A stretch of DNA of 64,000 bases from Calliopum simillimum (taxonomy: Eukaryota > Arthropoda > Insecta > Diptera > Lauxaniidae), in NCBI GenBank assembly GCA_951812925.1, contig OX638370.1, positions 116,698,897 to 116,762,896 on the forward strand, given 5' to 3'. Made by a program: the position numbers and the translations under genes. Position 1 is the stretch's first letter, and each line of letters starts with the position of its first letter. The notes below the pieces were generated by a model. The model was given only the letters and a program-made list of their open reading frames with translations. It was not told the DNA's origin and did no database searches. Below, piece by piece: positions 45,655 to 56,810 of this stretch.

Positions 45655-46516
45655 CGCATAGTCCCCAAAAGTAGGGATAAATTCCCCGTAGTTGGCAACG
45701 CAACTCCATTGCTAAATTGAACAATGCCCCACTGCTCATAGCTGTCAAATTCTTTTGTTCTTCTCCTTCATTTTTTCATTCGTTTACTAACCACATTTGA
45801 AGCAGCATTGGCTGCAGCATAAAATTAGAAGTTTTAATCCCCATACTGAATAAAGTTTAATTGTAAAAGTTTAATCTTAATTCTAAATTTCTATAAAGAG
45901 TTCCATCATAAAATTTGTACAACAAAACAGTATTTGTTTTCATTCGTGAGGGCTTTTACCTGTTTTACATCACATGGCCAAAGGAAGGAGGAATTATTGC
46001 GTAGTGCGGGCGATCTATCTCAACCAACGTACCGACAAGGTGTTAATATGGAGAGAGGCATACACTTGTAAGCAGATTTTTTGGTCAAGGACAAGTACAA
46101 GGTAATTTTTGTTACCTTAGAAAATTTGTTTTCTAAATTAAGTCAAAAAATTAGTTTTAACTCTATAAAGCCTCATGGGTATATTTTGGACCCTTCCCCC
46201 TCAGGTGCAATTTTTGGTTAGTCTAGGCTACTTCTATCACCTCCCAGAAGCTTAGTTACCTTAGGCGATATACCTTGTATAGTAAAAATATGTCACATTT
46301 ATTTATTTAATATTTAAAAATATATAAAATCTTTTCCCACGTTGGGCGTCACGAAGGCTGTCTACAAAAAAAGCAATTTCTCAGGAAGTGGTCAAAAATG
46401 TACCTCTTAATTTTGCAAAATAGCTCAAAATACTATATTGTTAACGTCTTCAGACAACGCTCTACTGCTAAGGCTGGCTTTAATCTATCACCACTACATT
46501 GGCTCCCAACGTGGGA
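45655..46516 (+). mobile_element. LTR remnant with U5-like end and primer sites
   Basis: Begins with the dispersed repeat shared, inverted, with 27343-27712. It ends with AACGTCTTCAGACAACGC, ATCTATCACCACTACA and the tRNA-Lys-type site TTGGCTCCCAACGTGGGA at 46499-46516. The U5-like stretch (GTTAA.GACGT..TCAG) recurs beside the sites at 49350 and 49653. A second site lies inverted at 46336-46350 (CCCACGTTGGGCGTC), followed by sequence mirroring that after 46516, so the piece is rearranged. The primer site and LTR ending resemble gypsy-group elements; gag and pol are absent. Confidence 0.55.
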
Positions 46517-47586
46517 ATCGATTTTATACATTTTTATATACTTTTTTTTACATATTTAGCGACTTTATTTCAAATTTTTTAGTAACCATGAAATTCTAAA
46601 GAAAAAAGCCAAAAAAAATAATATAATAATAATGATTCATAGCAAAATGATTGATTAAAGAAAGAAAAAATCGCCTCATTAAAAATTAATTTCACTTTTT
46701 TTAACTAAAACAGTGGAAATCAATATGTATACGCAACAACAAATATAGACGGACACATATACAACTAGCACAAAAATGCAGACACATAAAATTAAAAAAA
46801 AAAATAAATAAAAAATAACAGCGTGCAGTTTTCATTTTTATTTCAAAGTTGTAGAGTTGGGGAAAAACTAAAAATTCAAGTTGTTGAAAAAAAGAAAAAT
46901 CTTGATTTATTTGGTTGGAACACAACAGACAATTTCTACAAAAGTTATGGGAGTAACTAAATACGCGTCTGTCTATATAGTCTGTATGATAGTGTTAGTG
47001 TTAGTATGAATGTCTATGTATTGTCACATTTGTCACGCTGCAGCGGAAGCGCCAAATAAAATGAAGACGCGTTATAGACAACCAACGAGACAAATGGTGT
47101 CAAATGCAGCATCAGCAGAGAAGCAGCAACAGCAATTTTTAGCAACAGCAAAAACATTTGTCAGTGTATCATGAGACTTTTGATTTGTTGTTGTTTTTTT
47201 TATATCTAGTATCTATACTTTTGCTATTTTTGGTGCAAGAGAATCTTTTTTTTTTTTTCAATAAATTCAAGTTCTAATTACAACATAAGACAACAAACAA
47301 CAGTAGCAGGCACAATGCAGCAAACGCAGTGCGCTACGGAAGAAACTTTCCAACAACGTCGCTATGAGATACTTCTACTTGGGATACTCTCTACACAGTA
47401 AAAAACTTTTTCAAATGATGGCAAAAAAAAAATCAATAACATAGACATAACTGTAGACTTTCCATGAAACAACAAAACTCGAAATTGGCCACTTTTCAGG
47501 AGAGCTGAAAAATTGTTTAACTGCTCTTCAATAATGTGACTTACGTACTTTTTGACTTTACTTTTAATATCGAATATCAAATTACT
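46517..47586. other. Intergenic, no gene
   Basis: AGCAGCAACAGCAA near 47118-47135. The 47490-47545 stretch repeats that at 34045-34100. The open frame at 47362-47679 on the minus strand is mostly translation of the adjacent simple repeat. Confidence 0.45.
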
Positions 47587-47671
47587 GGTTTGGTTTGGTT
47601 TAGTTTGGTTTAGTTCAGTTTGGTTTGGTTTGGTTTGGTTTGCTTTGGTTTGGTTTGGTTTGGTTTGGTTT
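47587..47671. repeat. (GGTTT)n array
   Basis: About 17 units of GGTTT with a few variants (TAGTTT, TCAGTTT, GCTTT). It abuts the LINE tail that starts just after 47671. Confidence 0.95.
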
Positions 47672-47689
47672 CCGCGCAATATCTCAAAA

Positions 47690-47960
47690 GGCGAACAACA
47701 CAGCCAGATGCCATAGCGACCAAGATCCAGCTACGCAAGTGGGGATAAATAGGTCATACATTGCGGAAACCATACAGCAAAGTATGCCGAAGGATCTTGA
47801 GTGGAATTAACGAGGCAGAAGTGGACATGGTAGACCAAGAACCACCTGAAAAAGGTTGCGGGGAAATAAATCTAAGAATCGGGGAAGTCGTGGTAAAAGT
47901 CATCGCAAATGGAGATGTTTCATTTTTATCCTATGCTCCTATGCTTGATTCTGGTTCACT
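47690..47960 (+). pseudogene. LINE ORF2 C-terminal tail, family T copy 1
   Basis: Broken frames read IGHTLRKPYSKVCRR, then GRSGHGRPRTT, a stop, WKRLRG and finally KWRCFIFILCS. This matches the common LINE C-terminus WIGHTLRK...ALEW.PQG.R.RGRPR.TWRR....W..F..ALC. The copy at 60185-60400 is homologous at the DNA level (CGGAAACCAYACAGCAAAGT, CTTGAGTGGAAT, GTGGTAGACCRAGAA). It is 5'-truncated at the (GGTTT)n array. The LINE clade is not certain. Confidence 0.7.
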
Positions 47961-49326
47961 AGGCCGTATAAGTGACATTTAGCTTACGGTCTTTCTTCTG
48001 TCTAACCGTTTTAAATCTAATCATCAGAGTAAATGGGACTTTATAGGGGTCTTCGGTGAGAATGAAAATCAATAGGTCAGACACTGCGCAAACCACCAAT
48101 GGAATTGACTTTGCGCTGTAGATAGTTGACTCAAGTGAATGAAGTATATATTGCTCGCAGTGTAGCTATAATTTGGTACATGTCTGCGTTGTCATCGTCT
48201 ACTTGAATGAAAAAGATAAGATAAATTTGTTTCTTCTTGCAGCTTCAACTTAGCTGCTGATGTTGTTGCTGCTGCTACAGCATTTTGGGGTGCCAAATGA
48301 TAATGATGATGGAGTATTTCGTTCGCTCCCCTCTAAAACAGCATTTGTGTTGATGCTACTGTCAAATATGAATTTTGAAATTTTTTCGCTTTTAAGCAAC
48401 GACCAGCAAGTTTTTCCAAAGAAAATAGAGAAAAACACATAAATTTTTATTTCTTTAAATTTCATTGCTAAATCTTGCTGTTGCTGTTGCTGCTGCTTTT
48501 GCTTTCATGTTTTTATTGCTGCTACTGGTGCTGTTGCTCCTGCGTTGCATTTATTAGTGTATTCCTTTAAGGCTGCCATATTTGTTGCGCCGCTGCTAAA
48601 AATACACACATATACAAACAACAAGACGCCGTCGTAATGCGTTTAAGACAAACAAACAAACAAACAGCAACAAAATTAACACGCCCCTAAGTAAGCAGCA
48701 GCATTACAAGATCGCATACGCATATGGCAGTAGTATGGCTGGAAATGCAGCAACATCACAGCCAGCAACTTGGGTTTTGTGTACAACATGAGCAATTCTT
48801 GTGTGCCGTTGTTTTTGTTAGTGCTTGGTATTTGTACTTTAAAATAAAAATTTAATTTTAGCTTCCTTTTTTTCAAAATACAGATCTACTGCGTTGTTTG
48901 TATCTTCACTGCAGACACATTTTTCGTATCTTGGAGAATTATTGCGCTCCGCTGTACGCACTGATGTATCGCTTTGTTGAGTGACAGTGCTCCTTCAGAA
49001 AAAAAATTGAAAAAAATATCAAAGTGTTACTTTATAATCCTGATGAGTTACACATGTGAAGTTTTAAGTAACTGCTTCCGTTTGGTTTCTCATACATTTC
49101 ACATGAATCTCGAGCTTGAGGTGCTAAAAATATATATGAATTTTTATGGCGTTTTCCGAATGCAGCAAAATTTTACCAGAGAAGAGAAGAAAAGTTGAGA
49201 TATATTTCTGTAAATCCAGTCAAAGGAATAATACACGGTAATAGCATTTGTCCCTAAAATTCCAAGGAGAATATATTTTATTATAGTGAAACTTCAGACA
49301 AAAATTGGTAATGCCGAAATAAGTAT
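47961..49326. other. Intergenic; CTG/GCT microsatellites, no gene
   Basis: (GCT)n/(TGC)n near 48258-48276 and 48478-48500; (ACAA)n near 48650-48665. No coding domain. The two short overlapping opposite-strand frames at 48250-48465 are mutual shadows. Confidence 0.45.
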
Positions 49327-49790
49327 GTTATGTAGCCAGAATATGGCACCCCACATTGGGCTCCAATCTAAAAGTAACAGATGCCGCAGTAGTCAAAGAT
49401 TGTCTGAAAACGTCTTAACATCATCTGTTATACTAAATTTATACGAATTTTACAGTCTGCGTGGAAAATGTTTGGAAAATGTCAAAAGTTATTCAAAAAT
49501 GTTGCAAAAAATCGGGAAATGTTTGGGAAATTCGAGAAGTTAAAAATTTTGTAAAAACCAAATATGTTATATTGAAAATGCTGGCAAAAGTTGTAAATGT
49601 CAAAATAAGTATGTTAGAAAATCTTAAATGTTGAGAAAGCCAGAATATGGCATCCCACGTTGGGTGCCAATCTAATAAAAACAGATAAAGGCTTACCGTA
49701 GTAGTAGAAGATCGACTGAAAACGTCTTAACATTATCTGTTATATTAAATTCATACAAATTTAACAGTCAGTTTGGAAAATGTGACAAAA
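49327..49790 (-). repeat. Duplicated LTR-end/primer-site remnants
   Basis: Two copies about 305 bp apart (49327-49470 and 49631-49782) share GCCAGAATATGGCA, a reversed tRNA-Lys primer site (CCCCACATTGGGCTCCAAT near 49349; TCCCACGTTGGGTGCCAAT at 49653-49671), GACTGAAAACGTCTTAACAT and ATCTGTTATA.TAAAT. Read on the minus strand each is an LTR U5 end followed by its primer site, related to 46440-46516. No open frame. Confidence 0.65.
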
Positions 49791-49930
49791 ATGTTGAAAA
49801 AGACGAAAAATTTTGCAAAAAGTCAGAAAATTCGAGAAAGCCAAAAATTTGGCAACGGCTTAAAAAATGTTCAAAAAGACAAAAAATAATAAAGAAGTCA
49901 ATAAAACATTCAAAAGGAAATAAATTTCGA
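49791..49930. repeat. AAAATGTTGAAAAAGACG repeat tract
   Basis: Purine-rich words (ATGTTGAAAAAGACGAAAAA, TTCAAAAAGACAAAAAAT) repeat here. They are the reverse complement style of the 25.8-26.9 kb field. Confidence 0.5.
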
Positions 49931-50389
49931 ACATAATGAAATTGCCAACACTTTAACGAAACATAAATTAAATTAAACCATTGGCGTTTAAGATCATTGC
50001 AAATGTTAATAATATTTTACGAAATTTTGACTACCAATGAAATATTTACGATTTGGTGTATGTTATACTTGTATGCACTTGTTGCTAGCAACATTTACTG
50101 CAAGTTGCTACGAAGACTATCGCAAGTTTGGCTTTAGTCATCAGTATCATCGTCATCATCATCATCATCTTCGTACTCGTCATTGCACTTTGTTTGCTCA
50201 TTTCATCGATTGGATTGCCTTATTTTCATGATGCGGTTTTTTGTCTTAACTCGTTTTCATTCATTAAAATTCATTTCAGCGCTTCTTTGTTTTTTGCAAT
50301 AAAAGCGAAGCGCAGCGCAGACTCTACCCAACTCGCCCGCCCGATATTTTCAAACTCACACGTTAAAATCGTGCTTGAAATTGCATAGA
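49931..50389. other. Intergenic, CATCAT microsatellite
   Basis: CATCGTCATCATCATCATCATC near 50148-50170. The block 50290-50345 is GC-richer (GAAGCGCAGCGCAGACTC). No domain in either open frame. Confidence 0.45.
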
Positions 50390-51148
50390 TACCCTGCAGT
50401 TAAATTTGGATCTAGTCCCAAAGAGTGACTAGTTCGGCAACTGTTCAAAAAGGTACTAGCGTTGTTCTAGTTACCACGTAGTGCACAGATCGTCAGTTGA
50501 CAGAAAAAATACAAAGTTTTCATGTTTTTCTTTGTCTTTGTTTGCTCTTTTATTAACTGAGAAGTGCCGCTGATTGAGATAATGTAGTATAGTGAGAAAG
50601 TAATATGTACGAACAGTCACGTTTTTTGGTGTTCCGTCTTTTTAATAAATTTTCATGGAAATATGTGACTTTAAAGTAAAAAAAATGTTTTGATATCAAA
50701 ACCGACGCACTGTTTCACATCTACATATATTGGATTATCTGAAATTGTGTTAATTTATTGATTATTTGAAAAAAATTGTAAATTTTTCATTCGCCATTTA
50801 AATTGCGCATCAGCTAATCCGTCAGTGTTCGCTCATTCTTCTTCTAATTACATCTCTCAATGTTAAGATACTCGTTCGCTCAATTTTTAGATACTCGAAA
50901 TCGAGTCTCGAAGCTCTCAAAATTTTCAACTGTCCCTCGACTGGTGAATAGGTAATGCAGAGGGAGACAATTGTCTCTCGGCTAGCGAAAAGGTAATGCA
51001 GAGGGAGACAATTGACTATTCGTAGGACATCAACATTGAAAAATCGTCAGTCCATTATATGAAAATTCGTTAGTTGTGGAACTAGTACTAGTCCTGTTTG
51101 GAAGTAGTCAGAGACTAGTCATGCACTAGTCCGATTAACTGCAGGGTA
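50390..51148. mobile_element. 759-bp element with perfect 14-bp TIRs
   Basis: TACCCTGCAGTTAA at 50390-50403 and TTAACTGCAGGGTA at 51135-51148 are perfect inverted repeats. Subterminal ACTAGT or ACTAG words occur on both sides (near 50427, 50456, 51080, 51088, 51113, 51125). Inside, GGTAATGCAGAGGGAGACAA is repeated at a 41-bp spacing (about 50951 and 50992). No transposase frame, so non-autonomous; superfamily unassigned. No target duplication is obvious. Confidence 0.75.
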
Positions 51149-52746
51149 CTTATTCATATGTACGCGCACATATGCAAGCATGGAACAAGTACGATACATA
51201 TAAATAAAAATATTTCTTGGAAATTGGTATTTATAAAATATATATATATGTATGTAGATACCATAAATATGTATGGATAATAAACTTATATGTGCAGCTT
51301 CTTGCATTTGCAGAGTCTTTAAAAAGACGTTACAAACGCAGACGCTTGACGACAATACATTTGCCGTTTGCAAACATTTGTGCTTTTGCATTCTGTATCT
51401 ATGTGTGTATGTTTAGTATCTCAATCTGTATCTGCAATATATGTATGTATATTGTATTCGCTTTTTCCTTTCAATTGTTGAAATATTTTTCTTTTTTCCT
51501 GTTAGCTACTGTTATTGTTATTATTATTATTGTTATTATTGCATTTGCAATTTTGATTTTATTTTTATTTAAAAGTGAAAAAGTGCTCGATACTTTCTCG
51601 TGTATCTATGGGATATGGAATTGTTGCTTAATTTAAGTGTGACACACGCGTGTTCATTTGTTTAATTTTTAATTAATTATCTGGTAATTTTTGTAATCTT
51701 ATCGCTATTGAATTGCTATTTGATTATTGATTTGGCAAGTATTCTATGGATAAGCCATACAACAGCAAATTTGAGTACCTCAAAAACTAATTTTCTCTGT
51801 GTACATATTTACATATATCTATTCTCATGTATGGCGAAGCCAAACTGTAATTAATTAAACATTTAATTGTGACTGACACTGGTTGTTCGAAAAGAATTAA
51901 AATTTTGTACACAACCCCAAGAAGAGCAGGTGAAACAGCAGCGCTTTAAGTTTTCTCGCTGTGTATTGCCACTTTTAGGCTCAGCTGTGCCAAAGCGTCT
52001 TTTGCTGCTTTCTAACTTAAAAACTTGCACACGTACGCCGCGCAGCTTAAGTTTTGTGCATAAGAATACTCATTAAATGCTGAAATCATGTCAAATATTG
52101 ATTTTTTTTTTTTTTTTTGGTGAACTCAATTTTGGATGTTCCAAAGAAAGTAGGTTGCATTAAAATTATACTTTAATAAAAAATATATAGAAATTTAAGA
52201 AAGTCTGCAGTGAGAGTGAAAAAATGTTAAACTTTTCAAGAAACTACTCCATAAGATATTTCAAATCGCTTTAACAGACCACCCATAAGGCTTGGAACAT
52301 GCAGCTTGAGCAGACTTTCCTAAGCTTAATGTGACCATCAAGACCTCCTCTCCCACTCGAAGTGTCGCGAAACTTACGGACAGCGTCCTAAGCTTATAGA
52401 TATGTAAGAACATTTTTCAAAAAGAAGATTGCATTTGGGGCAAAAAAAAAAAAATTTTAAACGATTGTTTCCGACCTTTAAAAAATTTCAATGTTTTTCC
52501 GGCAATTGTCGATTCTTGCTAACTTTTAATATTTTTTCGCACTTTTCATTAATTAAGATTGCTACGGACTTTTCCGATATTACCGACTCATGTCGATGTT
52601 TTTCGATTGATGCTGGTTGATGTAGACTTTTTCGATAGTTTCCTACCTTAATTGTTACTTTCAATGCTTTTGGAAAATATTTGAGCTTTGTTAGGAAAAA
52701 ATTCTGTACTTTTAAAAATTTAATAAGGTAACAAATTACCTAGAGA
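51149..52746. other. Intergenic, no gene
   Basis: ATATATATGTATGT words near 51240-51260 and (TTA)n near 51510-51540 produce the 139-codon open frame at 51217-51636, which shows only hydrophobic repeat composition. TTTCTCTGTGTAC lies near 51793 and a long T run near 52100. Confidence 0.45.
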
Positions 52747-52754
52747 GATTTCGA

Positions 52755-52916
52755 CAGGCCCGTGCACACGGGGGTGTTTTGGGGGTTCAACCCCCCCCCC
52801 CCCTCCAGGAAGATATTTTTCATATAAAACGGTACAAATTTAGAGTTCAGGATAGTGTTGCTTGGTTTTTTTATATGAAAAACCCCCCTCAAGAGCAAAT
52901 ATTGCGCACGGTGCTG
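52755..52916. mobile_element. 162-bp hAT-type MITE with 8-bp target duplication
   Basis: GATTTCGA stands on both sides (52747-52754 and 52917-52924), an exact 8-bp duplication. The left end is CAGGCCCGTGCAC; the right end reverse complements to CAGCACCGTGCGC (10 of 13 match). Inside, a GGGGGTT..AACCCCC stem and the mirrored ATTTTTCATATAAAA and TTATATGAAAAA give a hairpin. An 8-bp duplication with CA-starting ends is the hAT signature. The open frames across it are shadows. Confidence 0.9.
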
Positions 52917-52924
52917 GATTTCGA

Positions 52925-54114
52925 ATCCCAAATTATCATAAAAGCATCGAAAAAGTCACTGAAAGTCTGAAGTTATTGAAAAACATCGTAAAATCCACGT
53001 TAATTAATCGAAAAATATCGATTAACATCAAAAATGTATGTGATGTAAAACACGGCAAGTGCACCAGCTGAAAATTTTTTTGTCTTCGATTTCGCTCAAA
53101 TTCGGCAATATGGTAGTACCCATGTGCAAAATTGATAATGCCGGAGGATTTGGTCCAAGTACTATTTGTTGTTAAAATGCAGGGTGCTGAAATTGGCGAT
53201 TTTGTGATTTTCATAAAAAGGGTGTATTTTCAAAAATTTATAAATTGATGATTGTAAGAAACTTATCCTATTCATTTTTAAATGTTCTTTTTATAAAAAT
53301 ATAATACTTTTAAAAAAATTTTTTTTCTCCAAAATTTTTTAAATTCAAAAATATTTTTGCATTTTTTTTTTTTTTTAAAAACACCCTTAAATTTTTTTTA
53401 AAAGTATTTTAAATTAAAGCATAATTCATTAGCTATAAAATGATGTATGACTCAAAATGGGATTCGGTCGCTACATGAGAGCAAAAAATACAATTTTTTG
53501 CGATGTTTCTTTTGCAGACTTTAGGAGGGTGGAAAAGTTTTAAAAATCTGCAAATAATGACAGGCACTACTACATAAAAAACTTCATAGTTTGGATATTT
53601 CTTAACTGATTTTCATGTTTAGATCAATTTTCGATTGATATTGGAAAGGACTATATGCATTTATTTTACAAAATGTACTATTTTAAGTACTAAGATTACA
53701 AAAAGATAATAAAAGAAACAAAGTGTTTAACAAACTAACCCGAAAAAATTCCATCTGGGGCCTCAAATCACAAAAATGTCAAAAAAAGTATACCATTTTT
53801 GGTCAAAGCTACCAAACCGTTCCATATTTTGCCAAACAATCAAAATAAAATTATAGTCAAGACTTAGCTGAGCAACTCTTTATCGAGTACCCGTTGATAC
53901 CATGTTGTGCCTACATATCCACAAAAGAATTATTTTCGAAATTTTACACTTCTGTTGAACTTTAAAACTACATTTTGGATAAAACTTGTTGTCCCAATGT
54001 CATCATAAAATCACACAAGAAAAAATTTTTTAGCTCATTATAGACATAGATATATGTATAATATACAAATATATAATATACATATATTGTATTTTCAATG
54101 TAAATTATTCACAA
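52925..54114. other. Intergenic, low complexity, no gene
   Basis: AAAAAGGGTGTATTTT near 53214 is inverted against AAAACACCCTTAAATTTT near 53377, a weak ~180-bp hairpin. The stretch 53981-54045 repeats that at 38687. No coding domain. Confidence 0.45.
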
Positions 54115-55124
54115 GTATATGGGTGAATGTCACAAAATGCCGAAAAACACCTGTCCCATGGGTGTATTGCGCGATTGAAGCAAAATTTCGACCATCCCAC
54201 CATGACATTGTTTCAAAATTAACATTTTTAATAATTTACATACATCCCGGAATCAAAAAGTCCTGATAAATTTTAATCGCATGAAAACTACAAAAATGTC
54301 CCCTCCGTTCTGGTCTTTTTGCCAATCAATATTCCACTGATATTCTGCGTGTGGACAGATTTAAGTTCCATAAGAACAGATGCTTTTTTCGTGGTGCAAG
54401 CCCAATTTTGACCCTCCGATGCTCGCTGGTGGCATTATCACTATTGTCCCACGCATTTTTCATATTCCGTAGGTAATTCTAAATTACCGCGGTTATTCTG
54501 CCGCGTTAGACTTGAAGAGCTTCCACACCGGGTTTTTTGTTTTTTTCAAATCCATCATCAACACAGAAACCAAGCCCCACAGAGGAATTCTCTACAAATG
54601 TTCCCATGCACTTGCTGCGGTCGAAACAAAATGACAAAAGTACTGGTAAAAAGACGCTGTCCCCTTCGTCATGGTCAAAATATTGGTGAGAAGTGAATTT
54701 TTTTTTGTGGCATCATCATTGTGGAATGAAGACTCTGTCAAACTTAGTCGATTATGCCTGGTAGCAAGAGTTGGCGATATGCTTTGTGTGCGTAATGCTC
54801 AATTATTCATGAAATGTCCCCTCCGTCATGTGCCCCCTAAGTCATGATTTCGTGTTATTTTTATTTCTAGTGTTTGAAATTACAAAGTAGTATGCAACTA
54901 CTATAGCAGACAACATTTATCAATATCATGTTTTTAACAAAACCCAACATGGCCGTTCCAATATGGTGGTCAAAAATATAATGTGGTGGATTTTATTTAA
55001 AAATAAACTAATGTGAACCAAATTTCGTGTATGGGGGTTTTTTTACTGGATCATTTCAACAACTTTTCAAATTCAAATTTTCATATCCTGAAATTACGGT
55101 GTTTCTTGACATTCACCCATATAC
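54115..55124. mobile_element. 1.0-kb element with perfect 18-bp TIRs
   Basis: GTATATGGGTGAATGTCA at 54115-54132 and TGACATTCACCCATATAC at 55107-55124 are perfect inverted repeats, with looser matching inward (AAACACC). A motif ATGTCCCCTCCGT.ATG or a close variant recurs at about 54296, 54659 and 54813. No transposase frame was recognised. The 142-codon open frame at 55027-55455 crosses the right end and matches nothing I know. Superfamily open; a TA inside the end would allow a mariner-like reading. Confidence 0.75.
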
Positions 55125-56810
55125 ATTATATATAATACAACCTATTTTTATGGATCTTTTTGACTTCTTTTTATTGGATTTCACTAGTAAAATCAAGTAC
55201 CTTCAGAAACAACACTCAAAACGTTTTTTGAATTTTTCATGTTGCACTTCGACAAAATGCACCTTTTCCAAATATATCACAGAATTGTGTTTAAAATTAA
55301 TAAAAGATCTGACGAATGAACTTCCAACTTGCAAGACTTGGTGTGTCTTTGGTGTGTCTTTTTTAAGAAATCTATTTCATGATGTTTATCTTTATCTTAC
55401 GATTTTATATCAAAAAATATTTGAATATAGCAATAAAGATAGCAATTCAGACTGAAAATATGGATATAAGTAAGTAATTGAAGCCTATCAGAAAGATATT
55501 CATCAGAATGTAAAATTGTTTTCAGTGAGTTATTTCTTCGATTAGATATGAAATCATAAATTATAAAATAGTACCACAATTAATAATATGACTAATGTTG
55601 AAACTTACCTTTTGCGTACAAAATTAATGCGAAAATACATCAAATTATCCAAAATTATGTCTTTTTTTTTAATAAAAATTTCCAAATCAAAACTCGTTAT
55701 TAAATATTAACGATTTAAGTTTGAGCATTTTTTGTTTTTAGGTCGAAGTGAAATATTTCAGTTGTGTCGATAAAATATTTAAAAATTTTTTATTTTTTTT
55801 TTTTTTCTGTGTTATTTGTATAACGTTTTCTTTTTTTCGATTATTTTTTATACAAAAATCGGAATTCAATTAATATGCAAAAGATAAATGCAGCTCAACA
55901 GGTTGGTCGGTTGATTCGTTCGGTTTAGTTGCAACACACGCATTCGAAATCACCGTTGTATTAAAAAAGGTATTTTTTATGTTTTGTTTTTGTTATTACG
56001 TTTATTGCGTATTTTCAGCTTACACACTTGAACATTTGAATAGAAAAAAAAGAAAAGACTAATCAATTTGGCTTTTTGGCAACAACAAAATTATGCAAAT
56101 TTAAAAAAAAAAATATATTATTTTAATTTTTTTTATTTATTTAACATAATAAGCAAATATGTACAAAAAAAATCTATGGCTTAAAATATTGACAATTTGT
56201 GACAACGAGTGACAAGTTATTTTTTTATAAAAATTTTTTTTTTCAAATTGCTGTTAATTTTTAAAGCTCATTTCGAGACGCACAAAAGAGCAAACGAGTG
56301 CGCTGTGTTTTTTTTTTTTTTTTTAATTTTTTTAGCTAAATTCCAAAGTGAACGTGGTTAAGTGGCAAAAATACAACAGCAAAAAAATCTAAAAAACTTT
56401 AAAAAAACTGGTCTTGAGACGGACAGCGACGACTACAACAAAGCAAACGAAACGAAACGAACGAACAAAACGTACGTACGATGACTACAAATGAAAAACG
56501 TTGGCAAAAATACAAAGATACAAAATACAAAATGAATTTGTTCAATAAAAATGAAATAATGAAGAGAGAACCCGATAGTTGAATAAAATAATAAAAAAAA
56601 GTTTTAGTTAACAAAAAAAAGTAACTAGTAACAGCACTTTCTTATAAATTTTTTAACTATTTTTTTCAAGCCTGGCAACACTGTTATGTCTAAAATTTTA
56701 CTTAAAACTAGCATTAATCACCTTTGTATTTATTTGCTTGAAATCAATTTTGCATTTTAAAGTCTGCCACTACATACATTGCGCACACGTAAATATTATA
56801 ATTTTACCAT
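55125..56810. other. Intergenic, low complexity, no gene
   Basis: AT-rich with several long T runs (near 55790, 56225 and 56308) and ACGAAACGAAACG near 56445. No domain. Confidence 0.45.

Noticed and set aside
47587..47671. Telomere-like (GGTTT)n
   Set aside because: Not the insect TTAGG repeat, Diptera lack such telomeres, and it abuts a LINE tail inside the window.
51217..51636. 139-codon + frame resembling a multi-pass membrane protein
   Set aside because: Made by ATT/GTT repeats and T-rich DNA; composition only.
55027..55455. 142-codon + frame
   Set aside because: Crosses the right terminus of the 54115-55124 element and matches no family; AT-rich chance frame is the simpler reading.
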